A stretch of 36,742 nt of DNA from Streptomyces sp. YIM 98790 (GTDB taxonomy: Bacteria > Actinomycetota > Actinomycetes > Streptomycetales > Streptomycetaceae), in NCBI RefSeq assembly GCF_011421595.1, contig NZ_WTLH01000036.1, forward strand, positions 1 to 36,742, read 5' to 3'. The notes beneath the pieces are model-generated. The model was not told the origin of the DNA and searched no databases. It worked only from the letters and a program-made list of their open reading frames with translations. A program made the position numbers and the translations under genes. Positions 15,964-24,221 of this stretch are shown here, in pieces (the first letter of the stretch is position 1; every line of letters begins with the position of its first letter).

Positions 15964-15977
15964 TGGGAGCGCTTCCA
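15964..15977. promoter_or_regulatory. CebR operator overlapping the bglC start
   Basis: TGGGAGCGCTTCCA matches the CebR palindrome at 13 of 14 positions. Its last base is the A of the bglC ATG, and its GGGAG is the only plausible Shine-Dalgarno, 7 nt before the start. Operator and ribosome-binding site are thus the same DNA. Confidence 0.9.
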
Positions 15978-17395
15978 TGACAGAGAGTAACCCACTGGTC
16001 TTCCCCGAGGACTTTCTGTGGGGATCGGCCACGGCGGCGTACCAAATCGAGGGCGCCGCGCGCGAGGACGGCCGCACCCCCTCCATCTGGGACACCTTCA
16101 GCCACACCCCGGGCAAGGTCCTCGCCGGTGACACCGGCGACGTCGCCTGCGACCACTACCACCGGTGGCGCGAGGACATCGACCTGATGGCCGGCCTGAA
16201 CCTCCAGGCCTACCGGTTCTCCGTGTCCTGGTCGCGGGTGCAGCCCACCGGCCGCGGCCCCGCCGTGCAGCGCGGGCTGGACTTCTACCGGCAGCTCGCC
16301 GACGGCCTGCTGGAGCGCGGCATCATGCCCGCCGTCACCCTCTACCACTGGGACCTCCCGCAGGAACTGGAGGACGCCGGCGGCTGGCCCGAGCGCGACA
16401 CCGCCAAGCGGTTCGCCGACTACGCCCGCCTGGTCGGCGAGGCGCTCGGCGACCGGGTCTCCATGTGGATCACCCTCAACGAGCCCTGGTGCAGCGCCTT
16501 CCTCGGCTACGGCTCCGGCGTGCACGCGCCCGGCCGCACCGAGCCCGAGGCCGTGCTCCGCTCCGCCCACCACCTCAACCTCGGCCACGGCCTCGGCGTG
16601 CAGGCACTGCGCGAGGTGCTGCCGCGCGACGCCCAGGTGGCGATCACCCTCAACCCGGCGGCGGTGCGGCCCAAGACCCAGTCGCCGGAGGACGTGGACG
16701 CGCAGCGGCGGGTGGACGCCCTGCAGAACCGCATCTGGAGCGGGCCGATCCTGCACGGCCGCTACCCGGCCGACCTGATCGCCGACACCTCCCGGGTCTC
16801 CGACTGGAGCTTCGTCAAGGACGGCGACGAGGCCACCATCCGGCAGCCCCTGGACTACCTCGGCATCAACTACTACTCGCCGACCATCGTCTCGGCCTCC
16901 ACGCCGGGCAGCTCCAACGCGCGCAACGACGGCCACGGCGCCTCCGACCACTCCCCGTGGGTGGCCGCCGAGGACATCGAGTTCCACCAGGCGCCCGGGC
17001 CGCAGACCGAGATGGGCTGGTCCATCGACCCGACCGGCATGACCGACCTGCTGATGCGCTTCCACAACGAGGCGCCGGGGCTGCCGCTGTACGTCACCGA
17101 GAACGGCGCGGCCTTCGACGACAAGCCGGACGCGGACGGCTCGGTCCACGACCCGGACCGCATCGCCTACCTGCACGGGCACCTGGCCGCGGTGCACTCG
17201 GCGATCGAGCAGGGCGCGGACGTGCGCGGCTACTTCCTGTGGTCGCTGCTGGACAACTTCGAGTGGGCCTACGGCTACAGCAAGCGGTTCGGCATCACCC
17301 ACGTGGACTTCGACACCCAGGCGCGCACCCCCAAGGACAGCGCCAAGTGGTACGCGCGGGTCATCGCCTCCGGCGAGCTGCCTCCGCTGCCCTGA
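15977..17395 (+). CDS. bglC: BglC, intracellular GH1 beta-glucosidase
   Basis: 472 aa from ATG 15977; an upstream ATG would extend it through the operator with non-conserved sequence. No signal peptide, so it acts in the cytoplasm on imported cellobiose and cellotriose, yielding glucose and in Streptomyces also removing the CebR inducer. GH1 hallmarks are [14 protein letters not shown] near residue 13, acid/base Glu169 in T-L-N-E-P-W, nucleophile Glu375 in Y-V-T-E-N-G and the W-S-L-L-D-N-F-E-W motif near 418. Length is normal for the family. It lies directly downstream of cebEFG with its own CebR box overlapping the start codon, and ends at a strong bidirectional terminator. Confidence 0.96.
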   Translation: MTESNPLVFPEDFLWGSATAAYQIEGAAREDGRTPSIWDTFSHTPGKVLAGDTGDVACDHYHRWREDIDLMAGLNLQAYRFSVSWSRVQPTGRGPAVQRGLDFYRQLADGLLERGIMPAVTLYHWDLPQELEDAGGWPERDTAKRFADYARLVGEALGDRVSMWITLNEPWCSAFLGYGSGVHAPGRTEPEAVLRSAHHLNLGHGLGVQALREVLPRDAQVAITLNPAAVRPKTQSPEDVDAQRRVDALQNRIWSGPILHGRYPADLIADTSRVSDWSFVKDGDEATIRQPLDYLGINYYSPTIVSASTPGSSNARNDGHGASDHSPWVAAEDIEFHQAPGPQTEMGWSIDPTGMTDLLMRFHNEAPGLPLYVTENGAAFDDKPDADGSVHDPDRIAYLHGHLAAVHSAIEQGADVRGYFLWSLLDNFEWAYGYSKRFGITHVDFDTQARTPKDSAKWYARVIASGELPPLP

Positions 17396-17428
17396 ACCGG
17401 GACGGCCCCGGGGCAGGGGCACACAGGC

Positions 17429-17461
17429 ACGGACCCGGCGGAGCCGCACCGCCGGGTCCGT
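17429..17461. terminator. Bidirectional terminator between bglC and the sensor kinase
   Basis: A perfect 13-bp stem, ACGGACCCGGCGG (17429-17441) with CCGCCGGGTCCGT (17449-17461), and a 7-nt loop, placed between convergent genes. Confidence 0.88.
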
Positions 17462-17546
17462 CCCCCGTTCCGGGCCACCGCTCCCCGCGGCACCACAGCG
17501 CGGGGCGCCGCGGCCCGGCAGCCGGCGGACCCGGCAGGCGCCCGCG

Positions 17547-18923
17547 TCAGCGGGAGCGGTGGGCCGGGGCGGTGCGGCGGCGGGCCGGCGGACGGCGGCG
17601 CCGCCCGTCGCGGGCCAGCCAGACCCGGATCTCCGCCCCGCCCAGCACCGACTGCCCGATCCGCACATCCCCGCCGGTGGCCTCGGCCACCCGCCGGACG
17701 ATGTCCAGCCCCAGCCCTGTCGACCCCGGCCCGCCGTCGCCGATGCCGCGCCGCACCGCCGTGTCCGGGTCGGCGATGCCCGGCCCCGCGTCCGAGACCA
17801 GCACGATCGCCCCGCTGCTGCCGTCGCCGCTGTGCACGTCCACCGAGAAGGCCGTGCCCACCGGGGTGTGCCGGAAGACATTGCCCAGCATGGCGTCGAG
17901 CGCCGCCGCCAGATCGGCCCGCGGCACCGGAACCCGTACCGGCCGGTCCACCCCGGCCAGCCGGGCCTCCCGCGCCTCGTCCTCGGCCAGCGCCGACCAG
18001 AACGCCATCCGTTCGCGCACCACCTCGGCCAGGTCCGTCTCCCGGGACGCCCCGTCCTCCTGGAGCGCGGGCCGGTGCTCCCGCGCGGTGGCGATGATCA
18101 GGTCGACCTCCTGCTCCAGCCGGTCCACGGCCTGCCGGGTCTGCTCGGCCGCCACGTCGTCGCCCAGCGAGGCCGCGTTCAGCCGCAGCACGGTCAGCGG
18201 AGTGCGCAGCCGGTGCGACAGGTCGGCGGCCATCTCCCGCTCCCCGGCGAGCAGTTGCGTCACCTGCCGGGCCATGGCGTTGAACGCCACCGCCGCCGAC
18301 CGCAGTTCGGCCGGCCCGTCCTCCGGCACCCGCACGTTCAGCCGTCCCTCGCCCAGTTCGCGCGCCGCCTCGGCCAGGCGCTCGGCCGGCTGCACCGTGC
18401 GCCGCCCCAGCCGGTCGGCGATCGCCACCGAGCCCACGATCAGCCCGATGCCGGTCACGGCCAGCACCAGCCAGGCCATGGTCACGCCCCGGGACAGTTC
18501 GCCGTCCGGGACGAACACCTCCACCACCGCGATCCGCCCGCCGCCCACCGCGATCGGCTGGAGCAGCGAGATGCCGCCCGGCACCGCGCGGAACGCCGCC
18601 CGCCCCCGGGCGGCCGTGGCCACCAGCTCCTGTTCCGGCGCCCGGTGGCCGCCGACCACCAGCGGTTCGCCCTCCCCGGCCACCGGCACCCGGACGGCGA
18701 TCCGCCCGGCCGAGCCCGCGTCCGTGGAGGCCATGGCGCGCTGAAGCTGCCCCCGGTCGGTGGTGATGGCCAGCAGCGGCGCGATGGCGGCGGCCTGCCG
18801 CTCGGCGTTGCTCAGCGCCCGGTCCCGGGCCATCTCCTTGACCACCAGGCCCAGCGGCACGGCGAAGGCCAGCACCACCATGCTGGTGACCGCAAGAGAG
18901 ATCCGGACGAGCGCCCATCTCAT
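17547..18923 (-). CDS. Membrane sensor histidine kinase
   Basis: 458 aa; the ATG at 18923 overlaps the response-regulator stop (ATGA), so translation is coupled. There is a membrane helix at residues 7-28, an extracytoplasmic sensor domain at about 29-148, and a second helix at 149-170. A HAMP linker (about 171-225) is followed by the phospho-acceptor His237 in D-L-S-H-R-L-R-T-P-L. The ATPase domain has an N-box L-G-N-V-F-R-H-T-P, D-A-G-P-G-I (G1) and G-S-T-G-L-G-L-D-I-V (G2). The C-terminal tail is Arg-rich. All catalytic boxes are intact. It should autophosphorylate in response to an unknown envelope signal and phosphorylate the OmpR-type regulator upstream. HisKA with H-R-L-R-T-P rather than H-E-L-R-T-P is common in actinobacteria. 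Confidence 0.93.
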   Translation of the reverse strand: MRWALVRISLAVTSMVVLAFAVPLGLVVKEMARDRALSNAERQAAAIAPLLAITTDRGQLQRAMASTDAGSAGRIAVRVPVAGEGEPLVVGGHRAPEQELVATAARGRAAFRAVPGGISLLQPIAVGGGRIAVVEVFVPDGELSRGVTMAWLVLAVTGIGLIVGSVAIADRLGRRTVQPAERLAEAARELGEGRLNVRVPEDGPAELRSAAVAFNAMARQVTQLLAGEREMAADLSHRLRTPLTVLRLNAASLGDDVAAEQTRQAVDRLEQEVDLIIATAREHRPALQEDGASRETDLAEVVRERMAFWSALAEDEAREARLAGVDRPVRVPVPRADLAAALDAMLGNVFRHTPVGTAFSVDVHSGDGSSGAIVLVSDAGPGIADPDTAVRRGIGDGGPGSTGLGLDIVRRVAEATGGDVRIGQSVLGGAEIRVWLARDGRRRRPPARRRTAPAHRSR

Positions 18924-19618
18924 GGCAGCGGCTCCGGTGCCTCAAGTTTCACGCCCACGCCGCGCAGCGTGTGCAGATAGCGCGGCCGGGCGGCGGTCTC
19001 GCCGAGCTTCCGGCGCAGCCAGGACAGGTGCACGTCAATCGTCTGGTCGTCGCCGTAGGACTGCCGCCACACCTCGGTCAGCAGTTCCTTGCGGGAGACC
19101 ACCACACCGGGCCGCTGGGCGAGGAAGGCCAGCAGGTCGAACTCACGGCGGGTCAGGTCCAGCGGTGCGCCGTCGAGCTGGGCCTGGCGGCGCAGGGGAT
19201 CGACCACCAGGCCGCCCACCCGTACCGTGCGGTCCTGCGGGACGGGGCCGGAGCGGGCGCCGGCCCGGCGCAGCACGGCCGCCATGCGGGCCGAGAGATG
19301 CTCCACGGAGAAGGGTTTGACCAGGTAGTCGTCGGCTCCGGCGTGCAGCAGGCGGACGATCTCGGACTCGTCGTCGCGTGCGGTGGCGATGATCACCGGT
19401 ACGTCGGTGACGCCCCGGAGCATCTTCAGGGCCTCGGAGCCGTCCAGGTCCGGCAGGCCCAGATCCAGGATGACCAGCTCGAAGCCGAGTTGGGACACCT
19501 CCCGCAGGGCCTCCAGGGCCGTGCCGACGCTCCGGACGGTGTGTCCGGCATCGGTGAGATGCCTGATCAGGGCGGAGCGGACGATGGGGTCGTCCTCGAC
19601 CACTAGCACATGCGCCAT
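18920..19618 (-). CDS. OmpR-family response regulator
   Basis: 232 aa from ATG 19618; a GTG at 19627 would add three residues. The receiver domain (1-115) has acidic pocket E8/D9/D10, phospho-acceptor Asp52 in V-I-L-D-L-G-L-P-D and the conserved Lys of Y-L-V-K-P-F. The C-terminal winged helix (about 130-230) contains L-T-R-R-E-F-D-L-L and ends R-Y-L-H-T-L-R-G-V-G-V-K-L, typical of the OmpR/PhoB class. The kinase gene follows with a 4-bp overlap. No Shine-Dalgarno precedes the start and a TAATGG element lies just upstream, so the mRNA may be leaderless. A membrane-anchored protein is encoded divergently 26 bp away and is a candidate target or partner. Confidence 0.93.
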   Translation of the reverse strand: MAHVLVVEDDPIVRSALIRHLTDAGHTVRSVGTALEALREVSQLGFELVILDLGLPDLDGSEALKMLRGVTDVPVIIATARDDESEIVRLLHAGADDYLVKPFSVEHLSARMAAVLRRAGARSGPVPQDRTVRVGGLVVDPLRRQAQLDGAPLDLTRREFDLLAFLAQRPGVVVSRKELLTEVWRQSYGDDQTIDVHLSWLRRKLGETAARPRYLHTLRGVGVKLEAPEPLP

Positions 19619-19644
19619 GGGCGGCACCGTACGCCATTAGAGTG

Positions 19645-20340
19645 ATGCAGGTGCAACGTCCTCTGGTGCACGCCGGACTGTGGGCAGCAGCGACCTGGGC
19701 GGCCGTGATGCTGTCGTGGTTCGGTGTGTCCTCGGTGCTCAAGGGCACGGTGTACGACCCGCCGAAGGCCCTCTCGGTCTCCGCCGACGCGGACTGGGAG
19801 GAGGCGGGCGCACGGCTGCCCGACGTCTCCTCCACACAGCGCCCGCGCCCGGAGGACCTGGGCGAGGGAGCCGGCGGTTCCCCCTCGGCGGAGACGGACG
19901 GCCGGGGCGACGGGTACGGACCCGGGGACGGGGCGCACCGGGAGGACTCGCCCCCCGCCATGGGCGGCGGCGGGCCGGACGCCGCCCGGGACGGCGACGG
20001 GGGCGGGGACGGGGACGGCTCCGATCCGCCGGGCACGCCGGACGAGCCGGGCGGCACACTCCGGGACGGGGAGGCCGGGGCAGAGGCCGAGCCCGAGTCC
20101 GAGGCCGGGTCCGCCTACGGCACCGTGGAGACGGTCGCCACGGACGGCGGCCGGGTGGTGCTGGACCTGCGGAAGGACTACGCCGAACTGGTGTCGGCGG
20201 CCCCGGAGGCCGGGTGGGAGATGCAGGTGTGGGACGAGGACACCTGGATCCGGGTCACCTTCTCCCGGAACGACCGCGCCATCTCCGTCTTCTGCGTCTG
20301 GAACGGCCACCCCCCGGCGATCGAGGAATACGAGGATTAG
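19645..20340 (+). CDS. Membrane-anchored protein with a long acidic linker
   Basis: 231 aa from ATG 19645 (or GTG 19642). One N-terminal membrane helix at residues 7-34 (L-W-A-A-A-T-W-A-A-V-M-L-S-W-F-G) is followed by a long Gly/Asp/Glu/Pro-rich, probably disordered stretch to about residue 155. A small C-terminal domain of about 75 residues, rich in Trp, Asp and Val, includes W-D-E-D-T-W-I-R-V-T-F. The protein would sit in the membrane with the C-terminus outside. I do not recognise the family. It is divergent from the two-component system with only 26 bp between starts, so it is probably regulated by that system or senses for it. Ends at a convergent terminator. Confidence 0.75.
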   Translation: MQVQRPLVHAGLWAAATWAAVMLSWFGVSSVLKGTVYDPPKALSVSADADWEEAGARLPDVSSTQRPRPEDLGEGAGGSPSAETDGRGDGYGPGDGAHREDSPPAMGGGGPDAARDGDGGGDGDGSDPPGTPDEPGGTLRDGEAGAEAEPESEAGSAYGTVETVATDGGRVVLDLRKDYAELVSAAPEAGWEMQVWDEDTWIRVTFSRNDRAISVFCVWNGHPPAIEEYED

Positions 20341-20359
20341 CCCGGCGCGGGGCCGGGCT
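20339..20359. terminator. Terminator between convergent genes
   Basis: AGCCCGGC (20339-20346) pairs with GCCGGGCT (20352-20359) around a 5-nt loop. It overlaps the stop of the upstream plus-strand gene and is 11 bp from the end of the minus-strand M48-like gene. Confidence 0.6.
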
Positions 20360-20370
20360 GCCGGAGACGG

Positions 20371-22458
20371 TCAGTCGCAGGCCGCGGGGGTGAGCCTCCC
20401 GGCGCCCGCCGGAAGGGTCAGTGACTGTCCCGGTTGCAGCCGGGTGCCGCGCAGCCGGTTGACCGCGGCCAGTTCCTCCACGGTGGTGCGGTAGCGGCAG
20501 GCCAGCGCCCACAGGGTGTCCCCGGCCCGGACGGTCACCACCCCGGGTTCCGGCGGTGCACTCCCGCCGCCGGTGCCCGGACGCTCCCCGGCACATCCCC
20601 CGTCGGCCGTGGCCGCGGGCGCCGCGGCGCAGCCGGAGGCCGACGGCGACGGCGACGGCCCGGTCCGGTCCGGGTCGTCCCGGACGGCCGGCGGCACGGA
20701 CAGCGAGGGCTCCGGCACCGGTTCCTGTGCGGTCGGCTCGGACAGCGGACTGCGCGGCGGCTCACAGGCGGCATAGCCGAGGAACAGCACGACCCCGGCC
20801 AGCCCGGCCGCCACGTACCAGCCGCGGTGCAGCGGATGCCGGTGCGCGGAGTGTTCCTCCGGCGGCGGCCAGTCACCGGGCGGCCGGTCCAGCGGCAGCG
20901 CCAGATTCACCCCGGAGAGGGTGAGCAGGAAACGGAGCCGGGGCACGGCCGTGGGATCGTCCAGGACGTCGGCGGCCAGCCGGACGGCCTCCTCGGCCTC
21001 GCTGTCGTAGGTGACCAGCCGGGGCGGGCCGAGCCAGGAGACCACCCAGCCGGCGCGGCCGGCCGCGGCCAGGCCGCGGCCGGTGAGGGCCCGCAGCGCG
21101 GCCTCGGGGGCGGCCTCGCCCAGTTCGCCCCACTGGCGTTCGCCCCAGCCGGTGTCCTCCAGGATCGCGGCGAGTTCCTCGTGGCGTCCGTCGGCCAGCA
21201 GGTCGAGCACGCCGTTCAGGGTCGGTGTGCACCGGGGCAGGTAGCCGAGGGCGTCGTGCAGATCGGCCAGGGCGGAGTGGGTGTGCAGCACGGCCGCCTC
21301 GTCCGTCCAGTCCTGCCAGGGCAGGGGCCGCGCGGTGCCGAGCAGGTGTGCCCACGCGGTCCGGGGCACCGGCTCGGCCGGACCGTACGGTGCGACGGCC
21401 ACCGGCCCGGCCGGTGCGGGCCCGGCCGGCTGCCGGGCAGCCCCGCCCGCGCCGGGCTCCCCGGCGGCCAGCCGGGCCAGGCGGCGCGGCAGCCCCGGAA
21501 CGGTCTGCGGCAGGGACTCCTGCCAGTGCGCAAGCCCGGCCTCGTAGTCGGGGTCGGTGAGCATGGCGGCGAAGGCACGCAGCGGCTCGTCGGGCACCCG
21601 GCCGGCCCGGCGCATCGGGTCCAGGAACCGGGTGCGGAAGTCCTCCCAGGCGGCGGCCAGCAGGGCGGTCGCGGCCAGCGAACGGGCGGCCGGGCGCCGC
21701 CCGGTGACGGCGGCGGCCAGCGCGTCGGCGGCATAGTCCTGGCGCCGCCGCGCGGGCAGTGAGGCCAGGTCGTGGAGCCGGCAGCACAGCGCGAGGGTGA
21801 CGTGCTGGAGCCGGTGCCAGGGGGCGGTGCGCCGGTGCCCGGCCCCGGCCGCGCGCAGTTCCTCGCGCAGCTCCCGCAGGGCGGCCGCGCCGCGGCGGAC
21901 CGCCGGGACCGGGTCCCGGTGCGTACGGCCGGCGTGCGCCAGCTCCCGGCACAGCACGGCCCGCAGCTCCTCGGGCGGCAGCCCGGCCAGCAGCGGGACC
22001 CCGAGGTAGAGGCAGGACCCGGCCGGGCCGTGCCGCGGCCGCCGGAGGAACCGCCCCGGGGACCGCCGCACGGGCCGCCGCACGGGCCGTATCCGCCCGG
22101 CCGGTACGACGGTGGTGAAGGCGGCGGGGCGCAGGGTGAGCCGGATGCGGTCGGGGACCGGGGTACCCGCGGCCTCGGCCAGGGCGGTGACGGTGCGCCA
22201 CAGCCCCGGTGCCTCGTCCCGGCCCAGCGGGGCCGATTCCGGCAGCGGGTGGCGGTGCCGGCCGGACGCGGCGAGCAGCGCGCGCAGCAGCGCCCACCAG
22301 ACCGGCAGCACCGGCAGGCCCAGGACCAGCGGCACCGGCCCGTACGCCGCGACGGCCGCCGGCACCAGCGCCGGGCAGCCGGCGACCAGCGCCCAGCCGG
22401 CCGCGTGGAACCCGGCGACCGGCAGCAGCGCAGGGAGTTCACGCAGCACGGCCTTCAC
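20371..22458 (-). CDS. Degenerate M48-like membrane protein with C-terminal LysM
   Basis: 695 aa from GTG 22458, chosen for AGGAGG 10 nt upstream. The N-terminus has about two membrane helices (residues 10-65) in the arrangement of M48 peptidases. The segment L-R-A-V-L-C-R-E-L-A-H-A-G sits where M48 enzymes have A-V-L-x-H-E-L-x-H: the first zinc His is replaced by Arg, so the domain is unlikely to be an active metalloprotease. A long helical middle region follows. Near residue 565 is a membrane segment (W-Y-V-A-A-G-L-A-G-V-V-L-F), then a Pro/Ser-rich linker and a C-terminal LysM domain (about residues 640-685, V-R-A-G-D-T-L-W-A-L-A-C-R-Y) that should bind peptidoglycan outside. It is probably a cell-envelope scaffold. 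The fusion is unusual. Function unknown. Confidence 0.8.
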   Translation of the reverse strand: MKAVLRELPALLPVAGFHAAGWALVAGCPALVPAAVAAYGPVPLVLGLPVLPVWWALLRALLAASGRHRHPLPESAPLGRDEAPGLWRTVTALAEAAGTPVPDRIRLTLRPAAFTTVVPAGRIRPVRRPVRRSPGRFLRRPRHGPAGSCLYLGVPLLAGLPPEELRAVLCRELAHAGRTHRDPVPAVRRGAAALRELREELRAAGAGHRRTAPWHRLQHVTLALCCRLHDLASLPARRRQDYAADALAAAVTGRRPAARSLAATALLAAAWEDFRTRFLDPMRRAGRVPDEPLRAFAAMLTDPDYEAGLAHWQESLPQTVPGLPRRLARLAAGEPGAGGAARQPAGPAPAGPVAVAPYGPAEPVPRTAWAHLLGTARPLPWQDWTDEAAVLHTHSALADLHDALGYLPRCTPTLNGVLDLLADGRHEELAAILEDTGWGERQWGELGEAAPEAALRALTGRGLAAAGRAGWVVSWLGPPRLVTYDSEAEEAVRLAADVLDDPTAVPRLRFLLTLSGVNLALPLDRPPGDWPPPEEHSAHRHPLHRGWYVAAGLAGVVLFLGYAACEPPRSPLSEPTAQEPVPEPSLSVPPAVRDDPDRTGPSPSPSASGCAAAPAATADGGCAGERPGTGGGSAPPEPGVVTVRAGDTLWALACRYRTTVEELAAVNRLRGTRLQPGQSLTLPAGAGRLTPAACD

Positions 22459-22626
22459 TTCCGCACCACCTCCTGCCGCGGCCGGGGCCGGCCCGGCTCC
22501 GGCGGCCGGGACTCGGCGCACTGGAAACCATACGCACCCGGGCCCGGCGCAACACCGCAAACCTCCCACTTTGGCGCGCGTCCCGCGCAGCCCGGCCGAA
22601 ACACCGGGGCGGCGGACGGGCCCGGC

Positions 22627-23502
22627 TCAGCCGAAGGTGCCCGGCGGAGGCGGCGGGGACGCGGTCGCCGTGGCGTCGGTGACCACCGGCGCTCCGGCCG
22701 CGAAGTCCCGCAGCCCGGTGCCGGACAGGACCCGGCCGGGATGCGGATCGCCGGCCGCCCGCCGGGTGAGCTCCGCCACCGGCAGCGGGCCGTCCGCGGC
22801 CACCAGCACCGCGTTGCCGAAGCGCCGGGCGCGCAGCACCGCCGGATCGGCGATCAGCGCGCACTCGGCGAACCGGCTCCGCAGCGTGGCCGCCTGCGCC
22901 CGCAGATGACGCAGCGGCGGCCCGTCGGTGAGGTTCGCCGTGTACCAGCCGCCCGGCCGCAGCACCCGCCGTACCGCGTCGAGGAACTCCCCGCTGGTGA
23001 GATGCGCCGGGGTCCGGGCCCCGGCGAAGACGTCCGCGATGACGAGATCGGCCCAGCCCTGCGGCAGCCGCTCCAGCGCCTGGCGGGCATCCGCGCCCCG
23101 TACCCGTATCCGGGCACCGTCCGGCAGCGGCAGATGCTTCCGGACGAAGCCGGTGAGCAGGGTGTCGGACTCCACCGCCTGCTGCACCGAGCGCGGCCGG
23201 GTGGCCGCCAGATAGCGGGCAAGCGTGAGCGCGCCGCCGCCCAGGTGCAGTACGGCCAGCGGCCGTCCCGCGGGCGCGGCGAGATCCGCGGCATGGCCCA
23301 GCCGGCGCTGGTACTCGAAGGCGAGGCGGGTGGGCTCGGCCAGGTCGACATGCGACTGCGGAGCGCCGTCGATCAGCAGCTCCCAGGCCTCCGGGCGGTC
23401 CGGATCGGGCACCAGTTCGGCGGTGCCGCCCCGCACCTCGGCGGTCACCGGGATGCGCCGCATCCGGCCGCCGCCGGTCCTGTTCCTCCTGGCCATGCCC
23501 AC
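22627..23502 (-). CDS. Spermidine-synthase-like SAM-dependent protein
   Basis: 291 aa from GTG 23502, or 289 aa from ATG 23496. A Rossmann-type aminopropyl/methyltransferase fold is visible: glycine-rich motif I V-L-H-L-G-G-G-A-L-T-L-A near residue 85, an acidic residue ending strand 2 (A-V-E-S-D), and D-L-V-I-A-D-V-F-A-G near 155, where polyamine synthases have their catalytic Asp. An N-terminal beta-rich cap (residues 15-60) is also as in SpeE-like proteins. The C-terminus is Pro-rich. Many actinobacterial members are annotated spermidine synthase without evidence for polyamine substrates, so the true substrate is uncertain. No clear Shine-Dalgarno; the transcript may be leaderless. Neighbours give no pathway clue. 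Confidence 0.78.
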   Translation of the reverse strand: MGMARRNRTGGGRMRRIPVTAEVRGGTAELVPDPDRPEAWELLIDGAPQSHVDLAEPTRLAFEYQRRLGHAADLAAPAGRPLAVLHLGGGALTLARYLAATRPRSVQQAVESDTLLTGFVRKHLPLPDGARIRVRGADARQALERLPQGWADLVIADVFAGARTPAHLTSGEFLDAVRRVLRPGGWYTANLTDGPPLRHLRAQAATLRSRFAECALIADPAVLRARRFGNAVLVAADGPLPVAELTRRAAGDPHPGRVLSGTGLRDFAAGAPVVTDATATASPPPPPGTFG

Positions 23503-23529
23503 CAGTATCGCCCTGCCGGGCGCGGCGTC

Positions 23530-23545
23530 GGCCGGCCCGCCGGCC
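23530..23545 (-). terminator. Hairpin after the 159-aa gene
   Basis: GGCCGGC (23530-23536) pairs with GCCGGCC (23539-23545) about 27 nt past the stop of the minus-strand 159-aa gene. All G/C, tight loop. It could terminate that gene before the SpeE-like gene. Confidence 0.4.
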
Positions 23546-23571
23546 GGGCCGCCGGGTGGAGTGCCGTACGG

Positions 23572-24051
23572 TCAGCCGAGGCCGGAGACGTGGCCGGCCC
23601 GCTCGGCGGCGCGCAGGGTGCGGGCCGCCTCGCCGAGCGCGTCCCGCAGCTCCTCGGGGGCGGTGGCCAGCACCTTGGTGCTGCCGGGCGGCAGCACCCA
23701 TCCGGCGCCGATCACCGGCGGCCGGTCGGTGCCGCGCACCGGGTTGTACGTCTGGGTGCAGGCGCTGCCGGGCAGATCCCAGGACTCCCAGGTCCCGGGC
23801 GGGACCAGGAAGCCGACGGTGTCGCCGTCCCGGTCGTGGAGCACCGGTCCGACCTCACTGCGCAGCCGCAGGATGTCGACGGCCTCCAGCCCTTCCCGGG
23901 CCGGCACGGTGACCAGGTCCCAGGGACGGTCCGCGCCCGGCGGGCCGGACGGGCCGGAGCCGGTGAGGGGGGCGGGGGCAGAAGTGGGGGAAGTGGGGGT
24001 GGGGGCAGTACGGCGCCGGGCCGTCACGCCCGCTCCTGAGGTGTTCAGCAT
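23572..24051 (-). CDS. Conserved small protein of unknown function
   Basis: 159 aa from ATG 24051 with an excellent GGAGGAGG 7-8 nt upstream, so it is surely translated. The first 45 residues are a Thr/Pro/Ala-rich disordered segment. From about residue 45 there is a compact alpha/beta domain: W-D-L-V-T-V-P-A-R-E-G-L near 44-55, D-G-D-T-V-G-F-L-V-P-P-G-T near 75-87, and a Trp/Leu/Pro segment with one Cys. The C-terminal 30 residues form a helix. No signal peptide or membrane segment. I do not recognise the family with certainty; the segment spacing vaguely recalls the small accessory domain of Streptomyces primase/polymerase-like proteins, but this is a guess. It is divergent from an NsdA-like regulator, 170 bp apart. 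Confidence 0.75.
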   Translation of the reverse strand: MLNTSGAGVTARRRTAPTPTSPTSAPAPLTGSGPSGPPGADRPWDLVTVPAREGLEAVDILRLRSEVGPVLHDRDGDTVGFLVPPGTWESWDLPGSACTQTYNPVRGTDRPPVIGAGWVLPPGSTKVLATAPEELRDALGEAARTLRAAERAGHVSGLG

Positions 24052-24165
24052 CGGAAGCCTCCTCCGCTGTCGGTCCTGTCATGTCCAACGGAGAAGTCCG
24101 TCAAGAGCTACGCCCGAGGCATGCCGCAAAGGATGGCATTTCATGGCAGATCCTGGGTGGGATAT

Positions 24166-24185
24166 CCGGTTTGTCACCAAACCGG
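24166..24185. promoter_or_regulatory. 20-bp palindrome upstream of the NsdA-like gene
   Basis: CCGGTTTGTCACCAAACCGG has two perfect 8-bp arms around TCAC. It lies 25 bp upstream of a TACCTT -10-like element, between divergent genes, and resembles a repressor or activator site. The cognate protein is unknown; autoregulation by the NsdA-like protein is one option. Confidence 0.5.
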
Positions 24186-24209
24186 CTGTGTGACACCCCC
24201 TCGGCCCGG

Positions 24210-24215
24210 TACCTT
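24210..24215 (+). promoter_or_regulatory. -10 element for a leaderless NsdA-like transcript
   Basis: TACCTT ends 6 bp before the ATG at 24222, so transcription would begin at or next to the A of the start codon. No Shine-Dalgarno is present. A TGTGAC at 24189-24194 could act as a poor -35. Confidence 0.4.
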
Positions 24216-24221
24216 CCGGCC

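Noticed and set aside
14657..17881. 1074-codon minus-strand frame over cebG and bglC
   Set aside because: Antisense to two well-supported genes; His/Arg/Gly-rich shadow composition and no domains.
17547..19618. Cellulose-responsive role for the two-component system
   Set aside because: Adjacent to bglC but separated by a strong terminator, convergent, and without a CebR box; no sequence evidence for a link.
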